NCBI GenBank assembly: GCA_019973155.2
Contig: BPQB01000072.1
Span: 1 to 64,000 of the forward strand
Source: Phanerochaete sordida
Taxonomy: Eukaryota; Basidiomycota; Agaricomycetes; Polyporales; Phanerochaetaceae
Direction: 5' to 3'
DNA length: 64,000 nt
Shown here: positions 41,063 to 51,738 of the stretch, in pieces
Numbering within the stretch: the first letter of the stretch is position 1
How the letters are laid out: each line of letters starts with the position of its first letter
Program-made: the position numbers and the translations under genes
The notes under the pieces: generated by a model
Databases searched by the model: none
What the model saw: the letters and a program-made list of their open reading frames with translations, nothing else
What the model was told of the DNA's origin: nothing

Positions 41063-43256
41063 ATGGATCCGCTGTCGGTGATCAACACATTCGCAAGCGC
41101 CGCGATGACGCTGTACGAGGTCGTGAGCAAGGTGAAGGACAACCGCGAACAGTGCGTCCGGCTGTGTGGGCACCTCGACAACATCCTCGATACCATCGAG
41201 TCCGAGTGCAAGGAGGGGCTGCCGCCACGTCTGGCGGAGCGAATCATCAAGCTGACGAGGTCGGTATCAGAAGACGACGCAATGTCCACTGAACAACTGA
41301 TCATGTGCTACAGTGCGCTGTCAGACCTTACGGTCGTGCTGGAAGGCTTGCAGAAGAGCTCGTTCTTCCAGAGAGTCATTTGGCGAAACCAGATAGGAAC
41401 AAAGATACAAGAGCTGTACAAGGATATCTCTAAGGCTATGGAGGTTTTGAAGGTGTGAAACTCATCTTAGTAAAGCGGCGACGTGCTCACCCTACCTGCA
41501 GCTAGGCACAGCATTTGATATGAACAATATGCTCCATGAGAACGAGAACGCGAGACAAGAAGACGCCGCCGCGGCGCAGCAAAACTTTGACCGCCTGTCA
41601 GCTACCAATCAGCAAATTCTTGAAGTGAGTTAGCACGTCCAGCGATGGAGGAAACCATGTTCATGAGTGCCCCCAGATATCTCAAGTCAACGCGCAGCAA
41701 TTGCAAGAGATCATTGTGGCACTGGGACGAGTACGCCTTTAATCGTGCTGGTACCTGGCTCGCGTTTGCTCATGCAAGCCTTTCATCAGTACATAGGGCC
41801 GCTGCCCGCCTCGTCCGAGCGTCGCTATCTCGAAAATGGAATGCACGCCCTTCAACGGCGGTCGGGGCCGTTGAGGATCAAGTCCGACGACTTCGTCATC
41901 ACTTCCCTTGACGTCATCATTGACTACGACAAGAAACTCGGTCAGGGAGGTTTCGCGTCCGTGTACGAAGCGCACTGGACAGGAATAAAGGTCGCAGTGA
42001 AAGTGATGGACCGAGGAGTCCCGGCGTCCGTATGTCGAACTCTAATTTTTATCTCGGAACCAACTCATGTCTCTCTCACAGGCACTTGAAAGGGAAGTAG
42101 ACGTCTGGAAGCGGTTGCGGCACCCGCATATTCTCCAATTCTTTGGTGCTTGCTCGATAGCAGACCCACCTTTCATGGTCTGCGCATACAAACAGAACGG
42201 AGACGCGGTAGACTATCTTCTGCGTTTCCCACGCACCAATCGTGTGCAACTTGTGAGCTATGAGCCGCATTCCAATAGGCCCAAAATAATTGATCCCCCT
42301 AGCTGTATGAAGCGGCGTCAGGCCTGACCTTCCTACACGCAAATGGTGTCATTCACGGTGATATCAAAGCCGTAAGCATTACCCAGCCCGGATAACGCTG
42401 GATACGATCACTCATAAATGCCCCTGAAGTCCAATATCTTGATGGACGAGCAGGGCAAAGCGTGTCTCTCAGACTTCGGGCTGTCTCGAATCAAGACTAA
42501 TACAACGACCATCCGCCAGGGAGCGGGGATCGCTCCTTCACATGGTACCGCCCGTTGGATGTCGCCGGAACATATAACGCTCGGGGTTGCAAACAAGAAG
42601 ACCGACGTGTATAGTTTCGGGATGACGATGTATGAGGTCCGTTTCATCTTTAGTTCAAAGCTCGGGATCATGCTGACTGGAAACAGGTCTTCGCGGACAG
42701 CCCGCCGTTCGCAGCTACGCCCGAGGACATGCTTTTCAACGTCATCTGTGTGCTCGGTACCAGACCACCTCGTCCCGAAGAGCAGACCGGGCTCAACGAC
42801 GATATCTGGGATATCATGTCCCGAACCTGGGCGCATCAGCCCGAACGGAGGCCTCCAGCGTCTGATATCCTCAGCTTGTTGACGCGCCATACTGCCCTTG
42901 TCGCGGCGAACGTCCGTGACCGCACTCGGGTTCCTGTCACTGACTACTCTCCGACATTATTGCCAGAGCGGTCGCCCCCGAGGCCGAGCGGGATGCGCCC
43001 TGGCATTCCTGTCACTGAGGCACTTCCGACACCGTGGTGGGAGCGAGTGGCTTCGAGGCCGGTAGCGACGCCCTCACACGCGACCACTGCTGCGTCGGCT
43101 TCGGGCACTGGGAGCTCGACATATTCTGCGCCGAGATTAAAGCCACGCGCAGACGCAGAAGACGCAGAAGACGCAGACCTTTTCGATCCGGACTTCACTA
43201 AGTGGCCGGACAGCCCGCCGCCGAAAGGATTAAGGGCGGCGACGCGTAACGAGTGA
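41063..43256 (+). CDS. TKL-type protein kinase with N-terminal helical domain, MLKL-like architecture
   Basis: Eight exons, all with phase-0 introns, are predicted: 41063-41452, 41502-41624, 41677-41730, 41790-42029, 42082-42252, 42303-42371, 42430-42636 and 42687-43256, giving 607 aa. Residues 1-130 (MDPLSVINTFASAAMTLYEV..) look like a four-helix bundle of the Cbl-N/MLKL-N adaptor type, followed by about 60 residues of helical brace. The kinase domain spans about 215-480 and has GQGGFASVYEA (P-loop), VAVKVM (lysine), HGDIKASN (catalytic loop, with Gly replacing the Arg of HRD), DFG, and GTARWMSPE in the activation segment. The catalytic Lys, Asp and DFG are present, so activity is expected, probably on Ser/Thr. 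The tail of about 120 residues is Pro/Ser-rich. Related fungal proteins are thought to act in signalling or cell death; that role is inference here. Confidence 0.88.
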
Positions 43257-43259
43257 GCC

Positions 43260-43780
43260 AGCGTGGACTAGTGTGGCGTAAGAGCCGGGCACTAACGTTA
43301 CCCGTTTCGCCGACAGGCCTTTCCGGCGGCGTTGATGCAAGCCTTCAACGGTCTGGGCCTTTTCGTATCACATGTCCCTCTCGTGCTTCCGATTTCTTCC
43401 TTCCTTCCTGTTTTACATATCTCCCCCACTCTTTCAACTTGATGTGCTCTGACTTGGTATCGCGCCTGTTCCAATTCATTCTCATTGACTCGGTAGGCTA
43501 GAGCATCCTTGACGGCATACCAGTCGTGACGCAGCCAGAGCACCGCGTCCATTCTGGTCTCTGAGCCAAGCATAGTTTGCATCAATTTTCATTTCTTCAA
43601 GTCAACGTCTGCGCCAGGATTTCCTTGATAAGATCGTCCGAGTCCAACTATGCTCAATTCGAGTTTGGAGCACGGTATATCATTAATGCTGAGGTCAAAC
43701 GATCCAGCAGTCCGCCTGAGCCATCGATGCCTCGCTGAGGTGCTATATTGGCACGTATGGAGGGCCCGCTCACCTGCAGC
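43260..43780. other. Intergenic 3' flank of the kinase gene
   Basis: No gene is supported. It contains T/C-rich sequence near 43390-43440 that could belong to the kinase transcript's 3' end. Confidence 0.4.
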
Positions 43781-43789
43781 GTCGTAGGT

Positions 43790-44330
43790 GCGCCCAGTCC
43801 CCCTCCCACCCGTCATATCTCGTTCTGACCGCTTCGGCAGCAAGCTTCTACTACGCGCTGCTCGACTCATTGTCGGAGGCCTGGGTAGCGATAGAGGGTC
43901 TTGCGCGCCGTATCGACAGCGAGACGCCGTACGAGTCCGTCCTCCTGTGCGAGGTACGCATCGTCTGACGCCTCAACGAAACGGAGCCTGACACACCGCA
44001 GAAAGTAGCGCAAGACATCGCGACGACTTCGTATGAAATGCGCCCGCGCGAGCGCGAGCTTGTGCGCACCTGGCCGCATACGGTTTTGCTCGACGCCACT
44101 ATCGGCGTGGACCGCGTATGTCCGTCCGTCCACGCATGCGTTCGCAGCTGACATCTGCCTATCAATTCTCGTAGTGGTGCGGACTCTTCGACGACATGTC
44201 CCAGTAGACGTTCGACGGCGACGGCGCGCAGGAGCTCCGAGAGGTGACGAAGGACTTTGTGGAATACTTCCGCGGACGGCTCGTGAGCCTCGACGCCTCC
44301 GAGCGTGCGGAAGGGAGCTAGCTGTCTGAG
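43790..44330 (+). pseudogene. Small coding relic of unknown family
   Basis: Two plus-strand islands look coding: FYYALLDSLSEAWVAIEGLA near 43850-43910, continuing to a GT near 43951, then, after an AG near 44002, KVAQDIATTSYEMRPRERELV; and TFDGDGAQELREVTKDFVEY near 44200-44260. A stop follows shortly after each. They resemble the helical, charged C-terminal part of the F-box-like genes in style (REIATTEVASEQ in copy D), but homology is not certain. No start codon or full gene model can be defended. Confidence 0.35.
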
Positions 44331-44339
44331 ATTGCAGGG

Positions 44340-44820
44340 CACTACCATGGGGCCGAAGCCGACAGCTCAGCGGGGCTACTCGCTTCGTAGCATTTGCAGG
44401 ACGCATTTCCGCGCGCCTCGCTACTGCATGATAGTAATATGACTAACTTGCGCTCGGCAAAGTCTGCGTGCACATCGTATGGCACATCCTACACACCATA
44501 TTTCGCCACACGAGACCGTACGGTGGCTGGGGCTGGCGCGACGAGGGCGCGAATAAACTCGCGGGCTGAGACGAACCTTCATATACTAATCGGGACACTG
44601 GTGTGCCCACGCCTCCAGCACCTGCTCGCAGAGTCCCACCTTCATCCTGAGCTGAGCTGGAGCGCGGAGATGGCCGGCGCACAACAAGGACAATACGAGA
44701 GAGATACATGCAGTGGATTGGGAAAGTGCCTGAGCCCAGCGCGAGTCCGTTGCATTGGACAAGGCCCACTAAGTTGGAATCAGCATATACCGTTTCGCGC
44801 CCGACGCCGCCTCGGGGTAC
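44340..44820. other. Intergenic, nothing recognised
   Basis: This stretch lies between the small relic and the 3' end of the F-box-like gene. No supported gene, repeat or RNA was found. Confidence 0.4.
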
Positions 44821-44823
44821 ACC

Positions 44824-46440
44824 TCACTGTTCGTCGCCATGACTCTGCTTCTCGTATGCGAACTGCCTCCGCATCGTCTCGACGACCGTCCGCTTCGTCC
44901 GCTTGAGCAGCTCGAACGCGGGGGAAGGCTCTCCGTGCGTATGTAGCTCTGCGTCGGGGAACATGCAGGCCAGGTACGCCGCGGCTTCCGGCGAGAACTC
45001 GACGTTCGCGCTGCCGATGTACAGCGAGTGAAGCGGCGCCACAGAGCCCCCGAAGGGCGGCGCCTCCGGGACCTGGCCCCCGTTTGCCGTGATCGCGAGC
45101 GGGAGGGCGAGCGAGCCGAGTTCCGCGCAGCGCTGCGCAAGCGGCAGGAGGTCGTGGACTTGCACGGACGACCATATGTGTTGCACGTCGCTGCTGATGA
45201 CGAGAGCGTACACGTTAGGCCATGCGCTAGCGAACGCAGCGATGTCGCTGGGCATGAGGATGATGGGGATGGCGGGCATATGCACGACGCGGAGCTCGTG
45301 CAGGTCGAGGAGCGGCCGCAGCACGCTAGCGGTGCAGATTTCCTGCGGTGCCAGAGCATGCTCCGGGCCGACGCTTGCGGGGCGCGGGTGCAGCATGAAC
45401 AATTGCAGCGTCGAGAACGTCGATGCTGCGGCCAGGAGTGCGTCGACGTAGACTGCGGTCGGGCGATGCCGTGGAGATAATGCACCTCCGACCGGCATGG
45501 GGTTTTCAGCTGCAGCGTAGTAGATCTTCAGCACTATCAGTCGAGGCGCCGTAATTCGTCGTAAGAAGGCCGCAACCATGAGATTGCTGGTTCGCATTGT
45601 CACAGTGAGTAGCTGTAACGACAGAAAGGGCAGCTGCTCCCTCGAGTTGTCGACGATGTCCAGCCCGAAGACCAAATCGTTCAATGAGGGAAGGTGCGAG
45701 AGCGCCTCGAGTGCTTGAGGAAGCAGACTCAGGCTGCTGACATCCAATTGGGTCAAAGACCGGAACGAGGAAACGGCGTAGGAGATATCGTATGTAGACG
45801 ATGTGTCTTCCCGGCGGCTAATAATGGAACATGTCTTGAGCGTCGTGGCGCACTCGACCAAGCACCGGGCAACCAGGGCCTCTTCGTTTTCATCGATGTC
45901 AATGGACAGGAAGCGCAGGGATGGTTTAATGAAGAGGGGCCAATGTTCGCCGAAAGAGGATGAAGAATTGAACCGGAGGAGATTGGGGAAAAGCTTTTGT
46001 GGAGGGTAATATTTCAGGACGGAGTCCCAGTCGATTCGAGGGGCAGGGATCAGTGAGCCGTCGTCATCGTCTTCCACACTGAGCAAGTAGTCGAGATACC
46101 GCACGCGGCGGGAGTAGGATTCGAAGCGCAGCCAGTCAGCCTCAGATGGCTCTTTGACGACAGTCTGCAATGCCCATATGAAGACTGACTGCAAACGCCA
46201 GCGTGCGATGGAACTTACGAGGTAAGTGTCATGATCGGCTCCTCGCGTGTGCTCGGGCAATACTGTGATGAGCTCGTTTGGAGACGGCAGTGATCTCCAG
46301 AGAGTGCTCATGGCCGGGTCGAAGAAGGCGTGGCATGTCAAGCCCATCGCTAGAAGCGTGCCTTTGTTTGGCCATGCGCTGTCAGCAACGAGCAGCACAA
46401 CCTCGGTGACACAGAGGCAAGGATGCATAGCGGTACGCAA
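44824..46440 (-). CDS. F-box-like, leucine-rich protein, single exon
   Basis: The uninterrupted ORF of 538 aa starts at 46440 (a second Met lies four codons later). The N-terminus, CVTEVVLLVADSAW..LLAMGLTCHAFFDPAM followed by STLWRSLPS, has the usual layout of agaricomycete F-box-like proteins: a hydrophobic first helix, CHAFFDPA, and LWRSL. The rest is rich in short leucine-centred strands (LRFLSIDIDEN, LTQLDVSSLSLLPQALEALS, LNDLVFGLDIV, LHSLYIGSANVEFS), consistent with degenerate leucine-rich repeats. The expected role is a substrate adaptor of an SCF ubiquitin ligase; the substrate is unknown. It has no detectable similarity to the broken F-box-like family A-D. It appears intact. Confidence 0.82.
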   Translation of the reverse strand: MRTAMHPCLCVTEVVLLVADSAWPNKGTLLAMGLTCHAFFDPAMSTLWRSLPSPNELITVLPEHTRGADHDTYLVSSIARWRLQSVFIWALQTVVKEPSEADWLRFESYSRRVRYLDYLLSVEDDDDGSLIPAPRIDWDSVLKYYPPQKLFPNLLRFNSSSSFGEHWPLFIKPSLRFLSIDIDENEEALVARCLVECATTLKTCSIISRREDTSSTYDISYAVSSFRSLTQLDVSSLSLLPQALEALSHLPSLNDLVFGLDIVDNSREQLPFLSLQLLTVTMRTSNLMVAAFLRRITAPRLIVLKIYYAAAENPMPVGGALSPRHRPTAVYVDALLAAASTFSTLQLFMLHPRPASVGPEHALAPQEICTASVLRPLLDLHELRVVHMPAIPIILMPSDIAAFASAWPNVYALVISSDVQHIWSSVQVHDLLPLAQRCAELGSLALPLAITANGGQVPEAPPFGGSVAPLHSLYIGSANVEFSPEAAAYLACMFPDAELHTHGEPSPAFELLKRTKRTVVETMRRQFAYEKQSHGDEQ

Positions 46441-46479
46441 GACTCCTCTGCCAAGTAGTCCATGTTATCCCACTTGCTA

Positions 46480-47450
46480 AGATACAGCAGCAGCTCGACT
46501 CACGGTGGAATATAGCTTGTCTTTGGACGCGTGTCCGGCGGATGACTCGCAGTCCCCTGCTCGTCGTCGATGTGCGCGTCGCCTTCGGCTGTGCGTAGTC
46601 TACGACTACACCTCCTTGCCGGAGGATTCGTCCCAGCCGAGAAGAGCCAGCAGGGTCGTCCCGGGTCGAGGTAAAGGAACACGGTCAAAGCCAAAGCTTA
46701 TGTAAGTCTTAATTAGGCGCCCCCTTGCCCTGTGCGAGGACGCGCGCTACTCTAAGTTGCTTACACCCGCGACCCAGAACTAAATCCCCCAGCTGCGCGA
46801 CCCTACCTTGTCTTTTGCTACGCCGCACTCTCAATTTACAGCCTCCTATAAAACATCTTCAAGCATCTTCCTGCTCCTCTCCTCGTCCTCGACGTCGACA
46901 CCGAGCAGTCCTAATCGACGTGCCGCATTCATGCCAGCCCCTCTTCGTTCCCAGCTTAGGGCCTGCAGCTCGCTTTGCTGATGACTGGGCCAGCTACCCT
47001 GCTGTCCGAAGTACTTCGACATGCCACGCTGGCTGCAAGTGAACGCTGTCGACGCTGCGCCGGCAGCCCCAGATCGGCACCAGTACAATGCCGCTTCTCC
47101 TGGCCGAAAGGATCAAAGCGAACACGAATCCTTTCGGTATAGAACTATGGAAGGCTTCAGGAGATGCTAGCTGGACACGGGAACTGGTCTTGAAAGACCC
47201 AGGCGTAGTGCACGCTCACGGGCACAGCGGGAACGAGTTCCCAAGGCGCGTCTGCTCACCACCGAGCTGGCCATATCTTTTCTCCAGTCCTCCCCACGCT
47301 GCTTAGTGTCGTGCAGCTCATCGACGTTTCCACCACGATTCTGGTCGTGCACAAGCTCACCAGCTTGGGCCGTGACGTTGGTGAGTCTTTCTCGCCAATC
47401 CTCACCCTGGGCGACGCTGACTATGTAACTGCAATACCCCAGAATGTTTC
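46480..47450. other. Stretch without a supported gene
   Basis: This lies upstream of the single-exon F-box-like gene. A plus-strand run near 46990-47150 reads KYFDMPRWLQVNAVDAAPAA and on for about 30 more codons without a stop and could be an exon, but no matching start, splice partner or family was found. Confidence 0.35.
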
Positions 47451-47459
47451 AGCTCTACG

Positions 47460-48250
47460 ATAATACGTTCGTGTGGTCGAAGAGACCGGACGGCCAGAGT
47501 ATGCAGATGGCCCGAGCACGATATGCTCTTCGCCGAGCTCCAGGGCGCGAAGAAGGTCGTGGACATGGCTGAGATTTAAAAGGCGGAACATCGTTGAGAT
47601 GGTGCGTCTCGCGACCCTTGCCTACGCAGGAATTACGGGACTCAAGGCTTGTTCCGCAGAGACGCAAGACACATGGCAGAGCGAGCTGCACCTCAGCATC
47701 TTCGCATGCAACAGAGACCGGCGCGCTCTGGGCGTCCCGCGAGAACGTATTGGATCTGGACGCCAACCTCGTCGAGTGCAGTCGGATACGGGGTATGGGC
47801 GTATGGTAAGTCGCGCGCGGTCTTGTCCTTGGGCAAGAGATCGTTGTACCGGTGTTGAAAATGCGGATGATCTCTGAACTCTCGTTGTTCATGATCGTGT
47901 CCTGCTTGTGTCCCAAGGCAGCGGAAAAGTGCGCCTCGCATCAGTCTCCGCCGCGGCATCTGAATCGTCGACCTCCTACATGCGCACTTGCCCGCGAACT
48001 CCGGCTCGACACGCAGGTAAAGGCCTTTCAGATGGCGCGTGCGGTGCAGCGGGTCGACGTCGATGCCAGGCGAAGCCCACGTTCGCGAAGGGCCAGCTAC
48101 GGAGACGCCACGGTCGCATCTGTAATGTTGTCAGTCTGAGACCGTGGAAATGCTCACGGATAATCGCCTCGAGGCCCTTGAGCCGCCTGACAATGAGCGC
48201 GTGCGTCACCCAGGCTTCCATAAGAGTCAGTGACCTCTCGTCTTGTGCTG
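47460..48250 (-). pseudogene. Glutathione transferase (ECM4/omega-Xi type) relic
   Basis: Exon 3 is clear near 48160-48220 (HALIVRRLKGLEAIIR, matching RTLIVRQLKGLEEIIR). Exon 4 keeps WPFANV and, in another frame, the HLKxLYLRVEPEF segment near 48010-48040. Exon 5 begins near 47917 with KQDTIMNNESSEIIRIFN, matching KQDTIVNNESSEIIRIFN, and decays after about 47810 (LPKDK-type sequence). Exons 1 and 2, including the active-site cysteine, are absent. Their place is taken by the C-terminal part of a DUF6535 relic. Confidence 0.75.
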
Positions 48251-49700
48251 TTGAAGACCACCTACGGCTGGGGGCGAGTTTCTCGATGTAGCCGCTCTCG
48301 GCGGCGTGCGCAAGCCTGCGGAACTCTCGAGGCACAGCGCAGCGAGGCCCGAGGTGTGGATGTGCCGCGCGAGCAGGCTGACGATGGCGGATACCTGCCA
48401 GGAGAGTGAGAGCATATCGGCTTCCGCGTCTACGTCCACCGCCCGTCGTGCGGCTGCGGAGAGTCGTAGAAGCACTGGAGCGGTGTGCTTGGGGTCGCAG
48501 GAGGTCGAGCCATCGCATGGCGGAGATGAAAGACATGGTGGTGTGTGCTCGTTTGTGTCTGCGGCGTCGACGGAGAAGTATCGCAGCAGTAGCGCTTCTT
48601 TGTCTTTTAGCGTGGTGACGTATTCCGAATACACTGTACATACCGGTGTCAGCAACGGTGCTTAGAGACGCGACTGACGAGACGAACCTACCTTCCCATG
48701 CACGTCCAGCATCAGCCTCTCCTGCGTTGTAGCCTCGAGGAGAATCGAGTCAGGCAAGCCTCCAAGCTCTCCGGGCTCGAACTCGGCCGAGGCCATGATA
48801 CGTAGCGCGTCCGCGTACTGCACCTCCCGCCGTCGGCTGTCCTGCACGAGGTGTTATATGACGGCGCAAAGTTCGAATTCACCCTGTAGAGCGCGTTCCC
48901 GCGCTGGAGGTCGGCGGCGAGCATCTGCGCAACAACTCCGCGCACGGGCGCAGGCAGCAGGCGATAGCGAGGCCAGGACGTGTCGCAAGCGCGCGACTTC
49001 GAGCTCGGTTTGCTGTATCGCTGCCAGATGGAGAAGAAGTGGAGGAGCGCAGGGATGAAAGACGCGGCGGTGAGACAGTCCGAGCTTCCCAAGCCTCGGT
49101 GCGCCCCTGCCGAGCGAGGACGTTCTCGCGAGGCGATGCGAGAGCGTAGTTCTACCTGCGGTAGTCGCGTATTCATTGCTTCGAGAAAATCTGAAGGGAC
49201 ACAGAGGCGACGTGGATGATGTAGCTTAGGATAGACATTGGTTGCGCATGCGGCAATGGATGGAGCAAATGACGAGGTGGCTTGAAGCTTGAAGGGTGAC
49301 CGGGGTAGATTTCAGCATGAATGGGATGACGAAGGAGGATGCGCGAAGTTGCGCAGAGACGCTGAGGGCGAAGAGGTTCTGCACATCGAAGTCGTGAAGG
49401 CGTCTTGTGTGAGGATTTGGTAGGTAGTGAATAAACCGGCCTAGCGAGACCTATACGGTTTGCCAAGATTCCGAAAGAGTATCAATATACGCACGAAAGC
49501 CAGAAGGGTATCAATGTCCTCTGCGTAGCACCTCATCTCAACTACACCGTGCTTGTACAGCTGCTGCTGAAGCCCTGGCAGCCGAGAGGGCACCGATGGC
49601 TCCTGCGTGGGATGAGCGCAAGTCGCAGTGCCTGAGACTGTATCAAACATACCAAACGTTGGATTTCGCGCTCTCCTCCTCGGATCGGGGCAGGACCCTG
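48250..49700 (-). pseudogene. DUF6535 relic E
   Basis: This is the paralog of relic F. The second-exon motif reads YKHGVVEMRCYAEDIDTLLAF near 49495-49555, and exon 3 starts AGLFTTYQILTQD near 49405-49445, with later islands ASPRENVLARQGRTEAWE near 49085-49140 and EFRRLAHAAE near 48300-48330. Stops and frameshifts separate the islands, and most of the membrane region and soluble middle are deleted. The left edge passes directly into GST exon 3 without the DUF6535 C-terminal tail. Confidence 0.8.
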
Positions 49701-50083
49701 AGTGCTAAGTCTCAAGCTTCTCGCTTTGTACACTCCCGCGAGACGAAAAGGAGTCCAGGTCGTAACGTAGGTGCGAATGTGGGTATATCCAGCTTGCCAC
49801 TTGCTGGAGAGAGAACTCTTGAAATATCAGACAGAGATAAGTGTGTTGGGCAGATGGCAGTTGGCTGTTAGGTTGGCTCCCATACTTAGCGCGCGTCCCT
49901 TCGCTGGATTCAAGCACGTGATTTTATCATCCCACAGCGACTGCCCCAAATGGACTGCGGTGTGAGCCTGGTGGCGTTCGGCACGCCTCGGCATGACGGC
50001 CGACCCTTTCCGTCGCCGCACTTTCGTTCAAGACAGCCACCCGGGCCTCCTCGAGCACGGACCTCGTCAGAAGAAACCAGACC

Positions 50084-51400
50084 ATGTCCACCACCGCGAA
50101 CAACTGTCCACTGCCCGTCGAAATCGTCCACCACATCGTCTCGATTGCTCTCGCAGAACACCTCGACGGCCTACTCGTCGGGACGCAGTCAGGGGCACGC
50201 CTACCATTCTGTCGTCCTAAATCTAAGGCAAGTCGCCTGGAACTACGCATTATACTTGAAGCAGACTGTCGCTCCAGGGATGTGCGAGTCGAGATTGTCC
50301 AGACCTCGTGGAGTCCCTGCTGGTTGCCTCGCACCAGCTTCACGACATCACATCGAAGATAATATCGTCTCTTCAATGCTGGTTAACCCAAGAAGAACGG
50401 CTTGCAATTGCATTGTCCCGGTGAGCACGCTTTCTCCCTTGCTTCCAGTTCGTTACTGATCGAAGTCGGCGTCTCTATACTCCAGAGCGAAAAGGAGCCT
50501 CTGGCACGAGGTCGTCAAGACTCGGGAAATCCGCAGGCTGTCTCTGACCCACGATCTTACCACAATCCCACAAGTCACCGCCCTGTTGCGGTATTCGACA
50601 GGGCCTGTCCTCGACGTCTACCGCAACATTTTCTGCATCCAGTTCCAGCTCGCTCTCGCGGCGCGGATGAACACCTGGCGCCACGTCTTCATCGGCCAGC
50701 GGTCCATCACGTCGCTGCGCACGTTGTATGACACACGCGCGGGAAACCAGAAGATTGCGCGAAATGTGCGCGGGGTGCTGGCGCAGTGCCCCGCCGCGTT
50801 CCGGGACGTGCTCGGGCCGCGCGTTGACGCGTGCACGCGAGACATGGCGATACGTGCGTTTCGCGCTGCACGGCCAAACACATCTGCTGATGCGCACTGC
50901 AGTCCATGCGTATGAGCTGTACTTCCTCGAGCTCAAGATGCATTGGAGAACGCCCCTCGTACCGGACGCCGCAGACGATGGAGACCCGTCGGCGCACGAG
51001 GTACGCTACACGGCTACGACTGGACACGGCAGGCTGCTGATTCGCGGTCAAGGAATCGGCGCGCGAGCTCGTGCGCCTCATACAGCAGATCCGCGATAGT
51101 GACGCCTGCACGCGCGCGGACTGGGACTACGCTGTTCCCCTCGACGACGCGCTGGGCACAGAGCGGGTACGTGCAGCGCGCGACGTGGCACCTGCACTAT
51201 GGCTAATGTCACATTAGCTGCTGGTGTGGTGTACGCTCCTTCGTGAGATCGCAACGACAGAAGTCGCAAGCGAGCAAATCGCGGACGCGCAAGACGTAGC
51301 GCGAAGTCTTTTGAGCAATCTCGAGACGCGGCTCGAGAAGCTCCGACGGTCTCGCGCGGCGCTGTCGTACCGGAAACGTAACAGCTCTCCTCTAAACTAT
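50084..51400 (+). pseudogene. F-box-like gene D, best-preserved copy, frame uncertain
   Basis: The start is ATG at 50084 (MSTTANNCPLPVEIVHHIVS, an LPxEIxxxI F-box-like core). A second segment, VVLNLRQVAWNYALYLKQTV near 50205-50265, is in a different frame, so there is either an intron or a frameshift near 50180. A long middle exon runs from about 50490 (SLWHEVVKTREIRRLSLTHD) through TWRHVFIGQR and FRDVLGPRVDACTRD to about 50850. After introns, ARELVRLIQQIRDSDACTRA (51065-51120) and VWCTLLREIATTEVASEQIA (51227-51290) complete the C-terminus. The stop used by copy A is not conserved. This may be functional if the joins are introns; I lean to pseudogene. It converges on DUF6535 gene D. Confidence 0.5.
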
Positions 51401-51479
51401 GATTGTGGAATCAGACGTATTTCATCAGTTATCGCCCAAGGACTTCGAAAACCCGAGAACGAAGGCCGTCGTGGCTGGC

Positions 51480-51610
51480 TACCTCTGGCCCCAACTCGCC
51501 CTCGCCGCCCAGATGAACAGCTGGCTGCACGTCCTCACTGGGCAACGGCCCACCACGTCGTTGCGAACGTTGTATGGCACCCATGCAGGCAGCCAGGAGG
51601 TCATGAGTAC
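51480..51610 (+). repeat. Partial tandem copy of an F-box-like gene D exon
   Basis: QLALAAQMNSWLHVLTGQRP and the following TSLRTLYGTHAGSQE repeat the segment at about 50640-50760 (QLALAARMNTWRHVFIGQRS then TSLRTLYDTRAGNQK). The copy lies downstream of the gene's last exon and is isolated from any other exon. Confidence 0.75.
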
Positions 51611-51738
51611 CGAGATGCAGTATCCGAGCGGGCAGACAGCCAGTTGATTCCGAGCGCAAGCCGGTATGTCTCAGTGTACGCACTTTGTGCGTAGATATTC
51701 GTGAATGTGATTCCAGAATTGCGAAGGCCAGGGTGCAG

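Noticed and set aside
44780..45480. Overlapping ORFs on both strands of the single-exon F-box-like gene
   Set aside because: Their frames are shadows of the 538-codon ORF. Leucine-rich strand patterns occur only in that frame.
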